Part shown: piece by piece, positions 18,105-27,935 of the stretch
Layout of the letters: every line of letters starts with the position of its first letter
Numbering within the stretch: position 1 is the stretch's first letter
Origin: Caryophanales bacterium
GTDB taxonomy: Bacteria; Bacillota; Bacilli; Exiguobacteriales; Exiguobacteriaceae
Assembly: GCA_902362975.1 (NCBI GenBank)
Contig: CABIYO010000003.1
Coordinates: 1-64,000, forward strand
Length of the DNA: 64,000 bases
Direction of reading: 5' to 3'
The notes under the pieces: model-generated
The model's input: the letters and a program-made list of their open reading frames with translations, nothing else
What the model was told of the DNA's origin: nothing
Databases searched by the model: none
Made by a program: the position numbers and the translations under genes

Positions 18105-18269
18105 GCGGTTCCACTCCTTCGTTTGATTAGCATTGCTTGTGTTATACCCTAGAGAACTGGGAACGTAACGTTTTCTGATGAATCGTTATGAAAAAGAAAG
18201 GAAGGAGCAGGATAAAAACATTGGGATAGGGAATGATACAAATAGATTGGCCAAAAGGGGGAAACTGTC

Positions 18270-18740
18270 ATGAACATGAGGGAAGCAGTGCCAGAAGATG
18301 CGACGATGATTCGGAACATCGCGCTAGCGACCATCTCACAGGATGATTCCAATCGAATGAGAGCGATGGAACGCGCATATCGGCAAGAAGAGATTGTACG
18401 AGCAATCATTTCAAGTGAAGAAGCACGAGAACAGTATTTTATCGTTGGCGAATATGAAGAAGAGGTCATTGGATTTTGTCATGCCATTGATCGCGGTGAC
18501 ATGTGGGAGATTCTCCGCCTCTATCTGCACCCCGATTATCATGGAAAAGGCTACGGCAAAGCCTTTTTGGCCCACCTTCAATCGAAAAAAAAACAACCGA
18601 TGGAAGTGTACGTTGAGAATTCGAATGAACAAGCAATTGCCTTCCTATTGCACCAATCTTTCAAAGAAGTGAATCGTATTCAGGAAGAGGTGTATGATCG
18701 CCCGATGGAACTCATTCATTTACGATATGACCCGAGCTAA
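18270..18740 (+). CDS. GNAT family N-acetyltransferase
   Basis: This 156-residue single-domain acetyltransferase has the acetyl-CoA loop LHPDYHGKGYGKAFLAHL (about residues 89-106), matching the Q/RxxGxG/A pattern as HGKGYG. It is followed by VYVENSNEQAIAFLLHQSF, the usual final strand and helix. The substrate is not predictable. The start at 18270 follows AAGGGGG. It is a single gene flanked by its own terminator. Confidence 0.88.
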   Translation: MNMREAVPEDATMIRNIALATISQDDSNRMRAMERAYRQEEIVRAIISSEEAREQYFIVGEYEEEVIGFCHAIDRGDMWEILRLYLHPDYHGKGYGKAFLAHLQSKKKQPMEVYVENSNEQAIAFLLHQSFKEVNRIQEEVYDRPMELIHLRYDPS

Positions 18741-18761
18741 GCCTTCAGACGGATTTTATTT

Positions 18762-18789
18762 AAACATCAGTTGCGGCTGATGTTTTTTT
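18762..18789 (+). terminator. Terminator after the GNAT gene
   Basis: AAACATCAG pairs with CTGATGTTT around a six-base loop and is followed by a T-run. A -10-like TACAAT for the next gene follows directly. Confidence 0.85.
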
Positions 18790-18828
18790 GATACAATGAA
18801 TGTAGTCTATAAACGAGGTGACGGCTGT

Positions 18829-19542
18829 ATGGCAAATGAAGAGGCACGAAAAGGAGTCATCGTCATCGTGTATCCGTTACAATTCACGTCACGGATCAGC
18901 GAGAACTTTATTCGACGGCTCGAAGACGAGTATGAAGTCATCGTCGTCCGCGAACAATCGATTGGATTGACGGCGGGTGACCATAAACAACTGATCAAGC
19001 GTGCATTGCGCGAGGCAGGAGAATATAAATTACCGATTCATGTCGTGGCATTTAGTCTTGGCGCACTCTTAACGAATCGCCTTTTGCAGGAGTACGATGT
19101 GCCACTCGGGAGTCTCACGTACATCTCCCCATTGTTTGATTGGCATGCCACTCGTCAAATCGGCGGGTTGAAACAAGTCGTCGCAAGTGCTGTCGACCGT
19201 TTTCGCCCTGATTTGCCACTCGGGATGATGACATTCACCGGCGGGGGAGACGAGTCATCCCGATTCGGAGAAATCACGTATGCGCAATATCGGGAAATCG
19301 AAGAGGAAATCGTCGAGCATCAGGAAGAGAAGAAACATCTACCACGCCTTCCGCTCGCCTGTTTCTATGCACCAGACGACCAGTTCGCAGACGTGAAGTT
19401 GACGTTGAATGTTTGTCGGAAAATCGGTGGGGACCAAGTGTATATCCGTCGATTGGAAGGATTCCCACACTTTGGTTACGAACGATTGAACACGAAATTC
19501 GCGGAAACCCTCATGACGTTTTATGAATTGATTCAAGAATGA
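18829..19542 (+). CDS. Putative alpha/beta hydrolase of unknown specificity
   Basis: This 237-residue protein has a hydrolase-like pattern: Ser in AFSLGALL (about residue 76), Asp in YAPDDQFADV and His in GFPHFGYE, in the correct order for an alpha/beta hydrolase triad. The segment ISPLFDWHATRQIGG and a TFTGGGDESS loop are not diagnostic. The start at 18829 follows GAGGTGA; an upstream ATG at 18796 has no ribosome binding site. It stands alone between terminators. It is not recognised as a named Bacillus family. Confidence 0.65.
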   Translation: MANEEARKGVIVIVYPLQFTSRISENFIRRLEDEYEVIVVREQSIGLTAGDHKQLIKRALREAGEYKLPIHVVAFSLGALLTNRLLQEYDVPLGSLTYISPLFDWHATRQIGGLKQVVASAVDRFRPDLPLGMMTFTGGGDESSRFGEITYAQYREIEEEIVEHQEEKKHLPRLPLACFYAPDDQFADVKLTLNVCRKIGGDQVYIRRLEGFPHFGYERLNTKFAETLMTFYELIQE

Positions 19543-19545
19543 CAG

Positions 19546-19575
19546 AAGGCGACTCCAGTGAGCCGCCTTTTTCTT
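19546..19575 (+). terminator. Terminator between the hydrolase and ytqB
   Basis: AAGGCG pairs with CGCCTT around a loop and is followed by TTTTCTT. It separates convergent genes. Confidence 0.65.
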
Positions 19576-20146
19576 ATGCACGTTTTTCAATCGCAACGAT
19601 GAATGGGGGATGATTGACTTGGTTGATAAACCCATAACGCAGGACACCCGCCTGCTTTTGATCGAGGGACTCTACATAACGGAGCACCTCGTCTCGTTCG
19701 ATTTTCCCACTTTCATGTCCGTGGTAAATCACGATGACGATGACGCCACCGACGGTCATGACGTCTAATAGTTGGGATAATGCGGCAATCGTCGTATTTC
19801 CGTGTGTCGTGATAGATTTGTCGCTTCCCGGTAAATACCCTAAGTTGAAGACGGCCGCGGTGATTGGCCGCACTTCCTTTTCAACGACCGCTTGGACCGT
19901 ATCATGACTATCATGAATCACGGTCACCCGCTCACTGACACCCGCTTCTTCAACCCGCGCCTTTGTGGCTGCTACAGCTTCTGATTGGATATCAAAGGCA
20001 TAGACATGTCCTGTCTCGCCTACGGCATTCGCTAGAAACAACGTATCGTGTCCGTTCCCGGCCGTCATATCGATGGCGACCTGACCTTCCTCGAGATGGT
20101 CATGTAGTAATTGTTTTGCAAAAGGTAGTACTCTCATTAATCCCAT
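19574..20146 (-). CDS. ytqB: Class I SAM-dependent methyltransferase YtqB
   Basis: This 190-residue methyltransferase of the YtqB type is annotated in databases as putative rRNA methylase. Motif I is AIDMTAGNGHDTLFLA, followed by VYAFDIQSEAVAAT, VIHDSHD and an acidic or aromatic catalytic region FNLGYLPGSDKSI. B. subtilis YtqB is a SAM-binding protein of this length. The start at 20146 follows AGAAGGATG. Its 5' end overlaps the end of the ytqA gene by 47 bases, so the pair is co-transcribed ytqA-ytqB as in Bacillus. Confidence 0.88.
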   Translation of the reverse strand: MGLMRVLPFAKQLLHDHLEEGQVAIDMTAGNGHDTLFLANAVGETGHVYAFDIQSEAVAATKARVEEAGVSERVTVIHDSHDTVQAVVEKEVRPITAAVFNLGYLPGSDKSITTHGNTTIAALSQLLDVMTVGGVIVIVIYHGHESGKIERDEVLRYVESLDQKQAGVLRYGFINQVNHPPFIVAIEKRA

Positions 20147-21074
20147 AGATCTCATCCTTCTTTTTTCCTTGGAAAGAATCCCGGCGCTCCAATTCCGCAC
20201 GAATCTTGTTTAGCACCTGCATCTTGTGACGGCTCCATAACGGACCAACCAAGAGGTCGGGTGGACCGTCTCCTGTCAAACGATGGACAATCACCTCGGG
20301 AGGGATTCGTTCGAGTTGATCGCAGACGAGGGAGACGTAAGTGTCTTCTTCCATCAAGTCGAGTAGTCCTTTCTCATATTGACGGGCGAGCGGTGTGTGT
20401 TTCAAGACGTGAAGTAAGTGGATTTTGATTCCTTGTATGTCCATTTTAGCAACTTCTCGTGCTGTGTCGAGCATCATCTCTGGTGTCTCACCTGGGAGAC
20501 CGTTGATGATATGAACGCAGACACGAATGTTGTGACGGCGAAGTTTCGCAAGACCGGTCAAAAACGATTGATAGTCGTGCCCACGATTGATCTTTTTAGC
20601 GGTCGTGTCATGTACGGTCTGAAGACCGAGCTCCACCCAAAGGGACGTCCGTTCATTCAACTCTGCTAAATAGGCGACGACGTCGTCCGGTAAGCAGTCA
20701 GGACGTGTCGCAATCGAGAGACCGACGACCCCATCCTCTTTTAATGCCGGTTCGTACAATTCACGTAACCGCTCAACTGGTGCGTACGTGTTACTGAACG
20801 CCTGGAAATAAGCAATATATTTGGCACTCTTCCACTTCCGGTGGAGACGAGCCTTCACTTCTGCAAATTGAACGGGAATCGGGTCGCAAGCATTTCCCGC
20901 GAAATCACCACTTCCATCGTCCGAACAGAAGGTGCATCCGCCTTTTGAGACACGTCCGTCACGGTTCGGGCACGTGAAGCCGCCATCGAGTGGCACTTTA
21001 AACACCTTGCCCCCGTACTCTCGGCGATACGCCTCATTTAGTGTATGGTAGCGATTTTGACCGAATGGATTCAT
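20100..21074 (-). CDS. ytqA: Radical SAM protein YtqA (TIGR01212 type)
   Basis: This 324-residue radical SAM enzyme starts MNPFGQNRYHTLNEAYR. It has the cluster motif CPNRDGRVSKGGCTFC (Cys spaced for a 4Fe-4S cluster, about residues 32-47) and later LWVELGLQTVHDTT and HIINGLPGETPEMM, typical of the YtqA/YhcC group. The reaction is unassigned; a tRNA modification role has been proposed for the YtqA-YtqB pair. Of two nearby ATGs, 21074 has the better distance from AAGGAAGGAG. Length equals the Bacillus protein. Confidence 0.92.
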   Translation of the reverse strand: MNPFGQNRYHTLNEAYRREYGGKVFKVPLDGGFTCPNRDGRVSKGGCTFCSDDGSGDFAGNACDPIPVQFAEVKARLHRKWKSAKYIAYFQAFSNTYAPVERLRELYEPALKEDGVVGLSIATRPDCLPDDVVAYLAELNERTSLWVELGLQTVHDTTAKKINRGHDYQSFLTGLAKLRRHNIRVCVHIINGLPGETPEMMLDTAREVAKMDIQGIKIHLLHVLKHTPLARQYEKGLLDLMEEDTYVSLVCDQLERIPPEVIVHRLTGDGPPDLLVGPLWSRHKMQVLNKIRAELERRDSFQGKKKDEIYGINESTTFCKTITT

Positions 21075-21252
21075 GTTCATCTCTCCTTCCTTGCTCATCC
21101 TATCACAAACGGAAAATGACAAAACTTCACAATAAGTAATTTTTCTTGACACTTCGTTGGCGTTCGTTTAGGTTTGATAAGGAAATCTTGTCGATTCGGC
21201 CTTTTTGTGCCGATTTTTTTAATGTGAAAAAAGAATGAAAGGAGGACTTGGT

Positions 21253-22443
21253 GTGAACAATAAAATGCCAATTTCAGTATGGATTTTAGTCATTGCGATG
21301 GCGCTCAATACAACGGCGGCGTCTTTTTTATGGCCATTTAACACACTGTATATTCATGATTTTTTAGGTGAGTCGATGACGCTTGCCGGGGTGGCGCTTC
21401 TTGTGAACTCGGCACTCGCGATTGTCGGGAACTACATCGGAGGGACGCTATTCGATCGAATCGGTGGGAAGACGACGTTGATGGTTTCTGTCGGTCTCTT
21501 GCTCGCGAGCTCGCTTGGATTTTTACTGTTTCATGCCACGTTCTTCGGCTATCTCGTATGGCTCGGATTGATCGGTCTCTCCGGAGGACTCGTCTTTCCG
21601 ACCGTATATGCGTTTGCGGGTCTCATTTGGCCAGAAGGGGGACGCCGTTCGTTCAATGCGATTTACGTCGCGCAAAACGTGGGGGTCGCCCTCGGTACGG
21701 CAATAAGTGGTCAAATCGCTCGACTCAACATTGAGTGGATTTTTTATGCGAACTTCTTCTTGTCGGTCTTATTTGTCGTGGTGCTCTTGTTTGGGCTGCG
21801 TTATTTGAAAAACCCGGCACGTCCTGTCGTTCAGTCGCAACTAGAAAGGGTCGCCACGACACTCTCGAGTGCGACGAAGAAATCGATGTGGTATGTCGCC
21901 GTCGGTTATGCGGTACTTTGGTTCGTATACGTTCAATGGCAAGGGACGATTGCCGTTCACTCGAAAGATCTCGGTGTCACAATCAGTCAATACTCACTCC
22001 TTTGGACAGTGAACGGGGCGATGATCGTCTTCGCACAACCGTTGCTCAATCGTGTCTTACGACAGTTTGAGGACGACTTAAAACGTCAACTGATCATCGG
22101 GGCATCCATTTTCCTCGGCGCGTTCTTGGTCCTTCCATTCGCTGGTGGGTTCGGGATGTTCATGGTCGCGATGGTCGTCATGACCATCGGGGAGATGTTT
22201 GTCTGGCCGGCGGTTCCGACGATTGCGGCGAAACTCGCCCCTCCTGGGAAAGCTGGACAATACCAAGGGCTCGTCAATATCGCAGCATCCGTCGGTCGGA
22301 TGATTGGACCGACGTTGTCTGGTTTTGTCTATGATATGTTCGGCATTACAGCAGTTTTCGGCATGCTTCTACTACTTGCTACGTTGGCCTTAACGCTATT
22401 TGTCATCATGAAAGACATTCGTGTCACAGAAAAATCAAGTTGA
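21253..22443 (+). CDS. MFS transporter, YttB-like
   Basis: This 396-residue membrane protein is predicted to have 12 membrane segments. The signature loop GGTLFDRIGGKTTLMVSV between helices 2 and 3 matches the major facilitator G-x-x-x-D-R-x-G-R/K pattern. The style fits the drug-efflux or multidrug subgroup such as YttB, and the substrate cannot be told. The GTG start at 21253 follows AAAGGAGG at ideal distance; the in-frame ATG at 21235 overlaps that site. The leuS -35 element overlaps its stop codon. Confidence 0.85.
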   Translation: MNNKMPISVWILVIAMALNTTAASFLWPFNTLYIHDFLGESMTLAGVALLVNSALAIVGNYIGGTLFDRIGGKTTLMVSVGLLLASSLGFLLFHATFFGYLVWLGLIGLSGGLVFPTVYAFAGLIWPEGGRRSFNAIYVAQNVGVALGTAISGQIARLNIEWIFYANFFLSVLFVVVLLFGLRYLKNPARPVVQSQLERVATTLSSATKKSMWYVAVGYAVLWFVYVQWQGTIAVHSKDLGVTISQYSLLWTVNGAMIVFAQPLLNRVLRQFEDDLKRQLIIGASIFLGAFLVLPFAGGFGMFMVAMVVMTIGEMFVWPAVPTIAAKLAPPGKAGQYQGLVNIAASVGRMIGPTLSGFVYDMFGITAVFGMLLLLATLALTLFVIMKDIRVTEKSS

Positions 22444-22469
22444 CGTTGAATTTCAGAATGGGCTAAAAT
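22440..22469 (+). promoter_or_regulatory. leuS promoter
   Basis: TTGACG (22440-22445) and TAAAAT (22464-22469) are 18 bases apart and precede the T-box leader. The -35 element overlaps the stop codon of the MFS gene. Confidence 0.6.
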
Positions 22470-22474
22470 AGACT

Positions 22475-22722
22475 ACGATGAATAACAAGCGTTGAAGAGG
22501 ATTAGTAGCGAACGTTCCGTTTCAAAGAGAGTCGATGGATGGTGTGAATCGATAAGCGGATGTTGTGAACTCACCTTGGAGCTGTTTTCCTGAAACGAGT
22601 AGGGAAGACCGGGGTTACGTCTCGTTACCGGCGTCTCAAGTGGCAGCAATGCAACATGGGTGGTACCGCGGAAAGCTTTCAAGCCTTTCGTCCCATTTTC
22701 GGGGACGGAAGGCTTTTTATTA
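22475..22722 (+). promoter_or_regulatory. T-box leader of leuS
   Basis: The leader contains the T-box GGGTGGTACCGCGG at about 22656-22670, and a terminator whose arms AAGCCTTTCGTCCC and GGGGACGGAAGGCTT enclose 22681-22715 and end in a T-run. The likely specifier is CTC within GTGAACTCACC at about 22567-22577, a leucine codon, consistent with uncharged tRNA-Leu sensing. The antiterminator bulge and the acceptor-pairing GGTGG are intact. Confidence 0.95.
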
Positions 22723-22737
22723 TGCAGAGGAGGAAGA

Positions 22738-25143
22738 ATGTTGAGCTATTTTAAACATCAAGAAATCGAGCCGAAATGGCAAAAGCGTTGGGAAGAGAGA
22801 GAATCATTTAAAACGACAGAAGACCCGGAGAAGGATTGTTTCTACGTCCTTGATATGTTCCCGTACCCATCCGGTGCTGGTCTTCACGTAGGTCACCCAG
22901 AAGGTTACACGGCGACGGATATCATCGCTCGTATGAAACGGATGCAAGGATATAACGTCCTTCATCCGATTGGCTGGGATGCGTTCGGTCTTCCTGCCGA
23001 GCAATATGCACTCGACACAGGGAACGACCCGCGTGAATTCACAGCGCGTAACATCGAGACGTTCCGCCGTCAGTTGAAAGAACTCGGATTCTCATACGAT
23101 TGGGACCGTGAAATTAGCACGACGGACCCGAAATACTATAAATGGACGCAGTGGATCTTCACGCAACTCTTTGAACGTGGTCTTGCATACGTCGATGAAG
23201 TCGCGGTCAACTGGTGCCCGGCTCTCGGTACGGTCCTTGCGAACGAGGAAGTCATTGATGGGTTGTCAGAGCGTGGGAACCACCCGGTCTACCGTGTCCC
23301 AATGAAGCAGTGGGTGCTTCGTATCACGGAATACGCAGAGCGTTTGCTTGAAGACTTGGAAGGTCTCGATTGGCCTGAGAGCGTGAAAGAGATGCAACGC
23401 AACTGGATCGGCAAATCAGTCGGTGCTGAGGTCGACTTTAAAGTCGATGGTCACGATAAGATCGTCACGGTATTCACAACACGCCCAGATACGCTTCACG
23501 GGGCAACATACGTAACACTTGCACCAGAGCATCCGTTCACGAAAGTAATCACGACGCCTGAACAATTGCCGGCAGTCGAAGCATATATTGAAGAAGTCTC
23601 GAAGAAGACGGACCTTGAGCGTACAGATCTCGCCAAAGAGAAGACGGGTGTCTTCACAGGCGCATATGCGATCAACCCGGTGAACGGCGAGAAACTTCCG
23701 ATTTGGACAGCGGACTACGTTCTCTCGACATATGGGACAGGTGCAGTCATGGCTGTTCCTGGACACGATGAGCGCGATTATGAGTTTGCGAAAACGTTCG
23801 ACCTCCCAATCCGTGAAGTCGTCAAAGGTGGAAACGTGGAAGAGGCGGCTTACGTCGAAGACGGTGAGCACGTCAACTCTGGTAGCTTGAACGGACTTAA
23901 TAAAGCCGATGCCATCAAGACGATCATTGAAGAGCTCGAAGCTAGTGGCACAGGGCGTGCGAAGACGACATACCGTCTTCGTGACTGGTTGTTCAGCCGT
24001 CAACGGTACTGGGGCGAGCCGATTCCGGTCGTCCACATGGAAGACGGAACGATGAAGACGTTACCGCTCGAAGAGCTTCCACTCGAACTTCCGATCATCG
24101 ATGAAATCAAACCATCTGGTACAGGTGAGTCGCCACTTGCGAACGCAGAAGAGTGGTTGACGTATACAGATCCTGTTACAGGGAAAAAAGGTCGTCGCGA
24201 GACGAACACGATGCCACAATGGGCAGGTAGCTGCTGGTACTACATCCGTTACATCGATCCACATAACGAAGAGATGATCGCGGATCCTGAGAAACTCAAG
24301 CGTTGGCTTCCAGTCGACTTGTATATCGGAGGTACGGAACATGCCGTTCTTCACTTGCTCTATGCACGTTTCTGGCATAAAGTTCTTTACGATATCGGTG
24401 TCGTCCCGACGAAAGAACCGTTCCAAAAACTTTACAACCAAGGGATGATCCTCGGGGAGAACAATGAGAAGATGTCGAAATCTCGTGGGAACGTCGTCAA
24501 CCCGGATGATATCGTGAAGTCGCACGGAGCCGATACACTTCGTCTTTACGAAATGTTCATGGGGCCACTTGATGCAGCAATCGCATGGTCGACGAATGGT
24601 CTTGACGGGGCACGTCGCTTCCTCGACCGCGTCTGGCGTTTGTTCGATCAGACGAATTTCGCGGACGTAGCACCGACTGCCGACTTTGAACGCACGTATC
24701 ATCAGACGGTGAAAAAAGTCACGGAGGACTATGAAGCCCTTCGTTTCAACACGGCGATCTCGCAGTTGATGGTCTTCGTCAATGAAGCGAACAAACAAGA
24801 GACGTTGCCGAAATCGCAAATGGTCGACTTCATCAAGATGCTTTCACCAGTCGCGCCACACTTGTCTGAAGAGTTGTGGGAGAAGATGGGCATGACGGAA
24901 GAGTTGACGTATGCGGCTTGGCCGACATACGATGAGTCAAAACTTGTGAGCGACACGATTGAAGTCGTCATCCAGGTGAACGGGAAACTTCGTGCGAAAA
25001 TGCACGTCTCGCGTGACGCATCAAAAGAAGAACTTGAGGCGGAAGCACTTGGGAACGAGCGTGTCCAAGAGTTCACAGAAGGCAAGACGGTTCGTAAAGT
25101 CATTGTCGTTCCTGGAAAACTCGTCAATATTGTAGTGGGGTAA
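22738..25143 (+). CDS. leuS: Leucyl-tRNA synthetase
   Basis: This 801-residue class I synthetase has the HIGH-type motif as [13 protein letters not shown] (about residue 46), a CP1 editing domain with [13 protein letters not shown] and [15 protein letters not shown], the tRNA-synthetase motif [11 protein letters not shown], and the KMSKS loop [14 protein letters not shown]. The C-terminal [15 protein letters not shown] segment is present as [13 protein letters not shown]. The start at 22738 follows AGGAGGAAG. Expression is controlled by the T-box upstream. Confidence 0.98.
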   Translation: MLSYFKHQEIEPKWQKRWEERESFKTTEDPEKDCFYVLDMFPYPSGAGLHVGHPEGYTATDIIARMKRMQGYNVLHPIGWDAFGLPAEQYALDTGNDPREFTARNIETFRRQLKELGFSYDWDREISTTDPKYYKWTQWIFTQLFERGLAYVDEVAVNWCPALGTVLANEEVIDGLSERGNHPVYRVPMKQWVLRITEYAERLLEDLEGLDWPESVKEMQRNWIGKSVGAEVDFKVDGHDKIVTVFTTRPDTLHGATYVTLAPEHPFTKVITTPEQLPAVEAYIEEVSKKTDLERTDLAKEKTGVFTGAYAINPVNGEKLPIWTADYVLSTYGTGAVMAVPGHDERDYEFAKTFDLPIREVVKGGNVEEAAYVEDGEHVNSGSLNGLNKADAIKTIIEELEASGTGRAKTTYRLRDWLFSRQRYWGEPIPVVHMEDGTMKTLPLEELPLELPIIDEIKPSGTGESPLANAEEWLTYTDPVTGKKGRRETNTMPQWAGSCWYYIRYIDPHNEEMIADPEKLKRWLPVDLYIGGTEHAVLHLLYARFWHKVLYDIGVVPTKEPFQKLYNQGMILGENNEKMSKSRGNVVNPDDIVKSHGADTLRLYEMFMGPLDAAIAWSTNGLDGARRFLDRVWRLFDQTNFADVAPTADFERTYHQTVKKVTEDYEALRFNTAISQLMVFVNEANKQETLPKSQMVDFIKMLSPVAPHLSEELWEKMGMTEELTYAAWPTYDESKLVSDTIEVVIQVNGKLRAKMHVSRDASKEELEAEALGNERVQEFTEGKTVRKVIVVPGKLVNIVVG

Positions 25144-25145
25144 CA

Positions 25146-25184
25146 AAAAGAATGTGTGACATTGTCGCACATTCTTTTCTTTTT
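25146..25184 (+). terminator. leuS terminator
   Basis: AAAGAATGTG pairs with CACATTCTTT around a ten-base loop, followed by TCTTTTT. Confidence 0.85.
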
Positions 25185-25254
25185 GGTGAGGTCATTTTCT
25201 TTTATGGACGGTTTTGATACACTAAAGGGCGATACTGAAGTAGAAGGGAACGAC

Positions 25255-26370
25255 ATGTCCATGAAACGTTCTTATGTGCTATACACGACACTATGTGCCG
25301 TCGTGGTCGGTGTGATCCTTTGTTATGTTTTTGTCTTTTCAGATGAAGAGATTCAACGACAGGTCGCCTCGACATTTGAAAAAATTGATATTCAAACGAG
25401 TCATCAAACGGCATCCCTTCCACCCGTGGAAGCGGCGCAGGATGATGAAGATATCGATACGACCGATGCCCTCGAACAAATCAGTCAAATCGATGAAGTG
25501 TATTACAGTGACACGATCGGGGCATATTTGGTTTTAACCGAACAAGCTAAATTTTTTGAGGTGAGTGGGAACGGGACGCGCGTCAACTCGGTGCTTCAAC
25601 TTGAGAATACAGGGAAACAGCGCCTCGATGACTTTATCGGGATGCGCATGGTCGAAGAAGATCTTGTGTATGCGGTGACAGCGAACGGTACGCTCATGAC
25701 AATCGAGCGAGAAGAAGGACGCTGGGTCGAGCGACCACGTAAACAAATCAAAGGACTCGTGTCGCAAGACCGGATCTTTGGTCTTGGATATGACCGGGAA
25801 ACAAAACGTCTGTTCATGATGAACCGATTGGCGGATACCCCGGACCTTGAGCTCCTTTATATCGAAGAACGGGAGATTGAACCGGAGACTCCGGCTGATG
25901 ACAAATCATCAGAAGCGTCAACTGATGCTGACACGACTACTCCAAATACAGAAGAATCATCGGACGACACAACGACAGAGAACGTCTCGAGCGAATCGGC
26001 TGCATCTAAAGACGTGCCTGACAGTGAGTCGGACGTACAACAAGCGGAAGAAGAGAATCAAGAACCCGTAACCGAATGGATGCTTGATTCACGCCAAGCG
26101 TTGTCTGCTGACGGGATGAGTGCTTCCATTCAACAAAAGTTTGAGCGATTCGAAGGAGTCGGCCTTGTCGAGAGACAAGGACGCATCTACGTGCTCGACT
26201 CTGAAGAGCTCGTCCTCTACACAGTCAACCCAGAAGAAGAGACCATCAACGGTCAGATGGTGACGCCTCGCGTATATGACTCGACCGGTATGTTTTTACA
26301 AGACAATGAAATCTTTGCAATCGTCCACCCGGAAGTATTCGATTTGGATGCGTTCGTGTCCGTGGACTGA
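25255..26370 (+). CDS. Hypothetical membrane-anchored acidic protein
   Basis: The 371-residue product begins MSMKRSYVLYTTLCAVVVGV, an N-in single membrane anchor, followed by an extracytoplasmic region. A middle segment (about residues 205-275) is low-complexity and rich in Ser, Thr, Asp and Glu. The flanking parts, such as VYYSDTIGAYLVLTEQAKF and IYVLDSEELVLYTVNPEEE, look like repeated beta strands, perhaps propeller-like. The start at 25255 follows GAAGGG. It is followed 17 bases later by the pyrophosphohydrolase-like gene and may share a transcript with it. No family is recognised. Confidence 0.75.
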   Translation: MSMKRSYVLYTTLCAVVVGVILCYVFVFSDEEIQRQVASTFEKIDIQTSHQTASLPPVEAAQDDEDIDTTDALEQISQIDEVYYSDTIGAYLVLTEQAKFFEVSGNGTRVNSVLQLENTGKQRLDDFIGMRMVEEDLVYAVTANGTLMTIEREEGRWVERPRKQIKGLVSQDRIFGLGYDRETKRLFMMNRLADTPDLELLYIEEREIEPETPADDKSSEASTDADTTTPNTEESSDDTTTENVSSESAASKDVPDSESDVQQAEEENQEPVTEWMLDSRQALSADGMSASIQQKFERFEGVGLVERQGRIYVLDSEELVLYTVNPEEETINGQMVTPRVYDSTGMFLQDNEIFAIVHPEVFDLDAFVSVD

Positions 26371-26387
26371 TCATGGGGGAATGACAA

Positions 26388-26900
26388 ATGAGCAAGCGTT
26401 ATTTTTTTGAAGAAGTGAAACAGTTTCATGAAACTTTTGGACATCCAGGAGCAAAATCGCCGCAACCGTTGACGCTTGATCGCGCGACGAAGCGTTCGGT
26501 GTGGACAGCAGAGGAAGCGGTCGTCGAGTTTTTGCATCAATCCTCGCAATCGGAAGAAGAGTTTTTACAAGCCATCGAGCAATTCCAAGTAGGATTCCAA
26601 AAAGCCGTCCAAAAATCGTTGCAAGACGCACCCCCATCGGATGATGTGGAACGTCTCGTCGGACAAGGGGATGCGTTAACGGACGCGTTATATTTTGTGA
26701 TGGGCAGTTTCGTTGAACTCGGACTCGATCCCGTTCCGTTGTTTGAAATTGTTCAGCGTGCCAATATGGCGAAGCTTGGCCCGGATGGGAAGCCGATCTT
26801 ACGCGAGTCAGATAATAAAGTTATGAAGCCTGAAGGATGGATGCCACCGGAGCCGGAGCTCGAAAAAGAAGTGCGTCGTCAAATTGCAGGGAAAGAATAA
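26388..26900 (+). CDS. All-alpha NTP pyrophosphatase-like protein (PRA-PH/MazG fold)
   Basis: This 170-residue protein is predicted all-helical, with EEAVVEFLHQSSQSEEEF followed by DALTDALYFVMGSFVELGLD and ANMAKLGPDGKPILRESD. The E..E and D..D pairing, with the N-M-K tail and a PDGKPI-R segment, matches the phosphoribosyl-ATP pyrophosphohydrolase-like group common in Bacilli and phages. It may hydrolyse nucleotide triphosphates. The first acidic motif is shorter than usual, so the substrate is open. The start follows GGGGGAATG. A strong terminator follows. Confidence 0.7.
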   Translation: MSKRYFFEEVKQFHETFGHPGAKSPQPLTLDRATKRSVWTAEEAVVEFLHQSSQSEEEFLQAIEQFQVGFQKAVQKSLQDAPPSDDVERLVGQGDALTDALYFVMGSFVELGLDPVPLFEIVQRANMAKLGPDGKPILRESDNKVMKPEGWMPPEPELEKEVRRQIAGKE

Positions 26901-26905
26901 TCACA

Positions 26906-26947
26906 AACGGCTTGAGCCCTCACTAGAATGGGTTCAAGCCGTTTTTT
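26906..26947 (+). terminator. Terminator after the pyrophosphatase-like gene
   Basis: AACGGCTTGAGCCC pairs with GGGTTCAAGCCGTT and is followed by a T-run. Confidence 0.9.
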
Positions 26948-26980
26948 GTTGTGATGATCGTGGCGACATGCTGATTTTAG

Positions 26981-27824
26981 ATGGGAAATGAATTGACAAT
27001 CGTGCCACTCTTATACCCAATACCAACAATATTTGAACGCATCCCTTGTACCAACTGATGCGGAGGAAAATAAACAAAACTTCAAAAAATATGTATTGGA
27101 TTACATAGGGGAAGTCGGAGAGGAAGAAAAAATCGATACATCCAGATTAAAAACTGATTTTAATCTAAAGCCGACTCCTCATAAGCAACAATTGCTGAAG
27201 CAGTTAGACAAATTAATCGAGCAGCATGAGGAGATTAAAGAGATTATTGCATCGACATATGCAGATTCAAATCAAATCTTACCCAAAAAGAAGAGCACAG
27301 TGTTTATTGCACCGTATAATCCTGAATTCTTTTACGATAGTGAACCGTTGAAAGGAGTAGGCGCAGCAGCATACAAAGACGCATTCATCTTGTTTCTCGA
27401 TACAGATTTTGACAAAGATGTGCTAGCCTATTCGACGGCTCACGAGTATCATCATCTGATTCTTCGTGATCAAAACAAATACAATCTTAGTTCGATTCTC
27501 GAGTCAGTGATTATCGAAGGGAAAGCGGACGCATTTGCTGATCGGATTGTCAAAGGAGTTTCTCCCCCATGGCATGTGCAATTAGATGATGCGACCATGG
27601 AACACATTGCAAGTCGAGTGAATGATTATGAAACATCCTTTACTGATTTTGTAGTAGGTAATAGTCAAAAAGACATTCCGCGTTGGAGTAATTATATTCT
27701 AGGGAAGGATGTGCTCCATGACTATTTGACGGCGCATCCAGAGCTGTCGATTCCCGAATGGACATTCAAAGAAGGTCATGAAATTCTAGAAGAGTACAAA
27801 TATCGAGATGTGATGGAATTGTAA
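26981..27824 (+). pseudogene. DUF2268 zinc protease, 5'-truncated and frameshifted
   Basis: The frame from 27033 to 27824 encodes 263 residues with AYSTAHEYHHLIL (HExxH) and EGKADAFADRIV, the metal site of DUF2268/YjaZ-like secreted proteases. It can only start at TTG, with no ribosome binding site. In another frame just upstream (26981-27015) the codons read GNELTIVPLLYP, like the segment that precedes YQQYLNASL in intact relatives, so a frameshift and loss of the lipoprotein signal peptide are likely. The gene is AT-richer than its neighbours and lies between two terminators, suggesting an acquired gene in decay. The catalytic domain itself looks intact. Confidence 0.65.
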
Positions 27825-27846
27825 AATTAAGTCGAAAAGAATGTGA

Positions 27847-27886
27847 AAAAGGCTTGGTCCTGAATGAGACAGGATCAAGCCTTTTG
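27847..27886. terminator. Terminator between the DUF2268 gene and the flavoprotein
   Basis: AAAAGGCTTGGTCCTG pairs with CAGGATCAAGCCTTTT, flanked by A on the left and T on the right, so it can act on both strands. Confidence 0.85.
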
Positions 27887-27935
27887 ATTGTTAGTGATCA
27901 TAATAGTACGCAGCCGATACGTTAGACCGAACCCT

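Noticed and set aside
24061..24819. A 252-codon minus-strand frame within leuS
   Set aside because: Antisense shadow of a highly conserved synthetase; no ribosome binding site.
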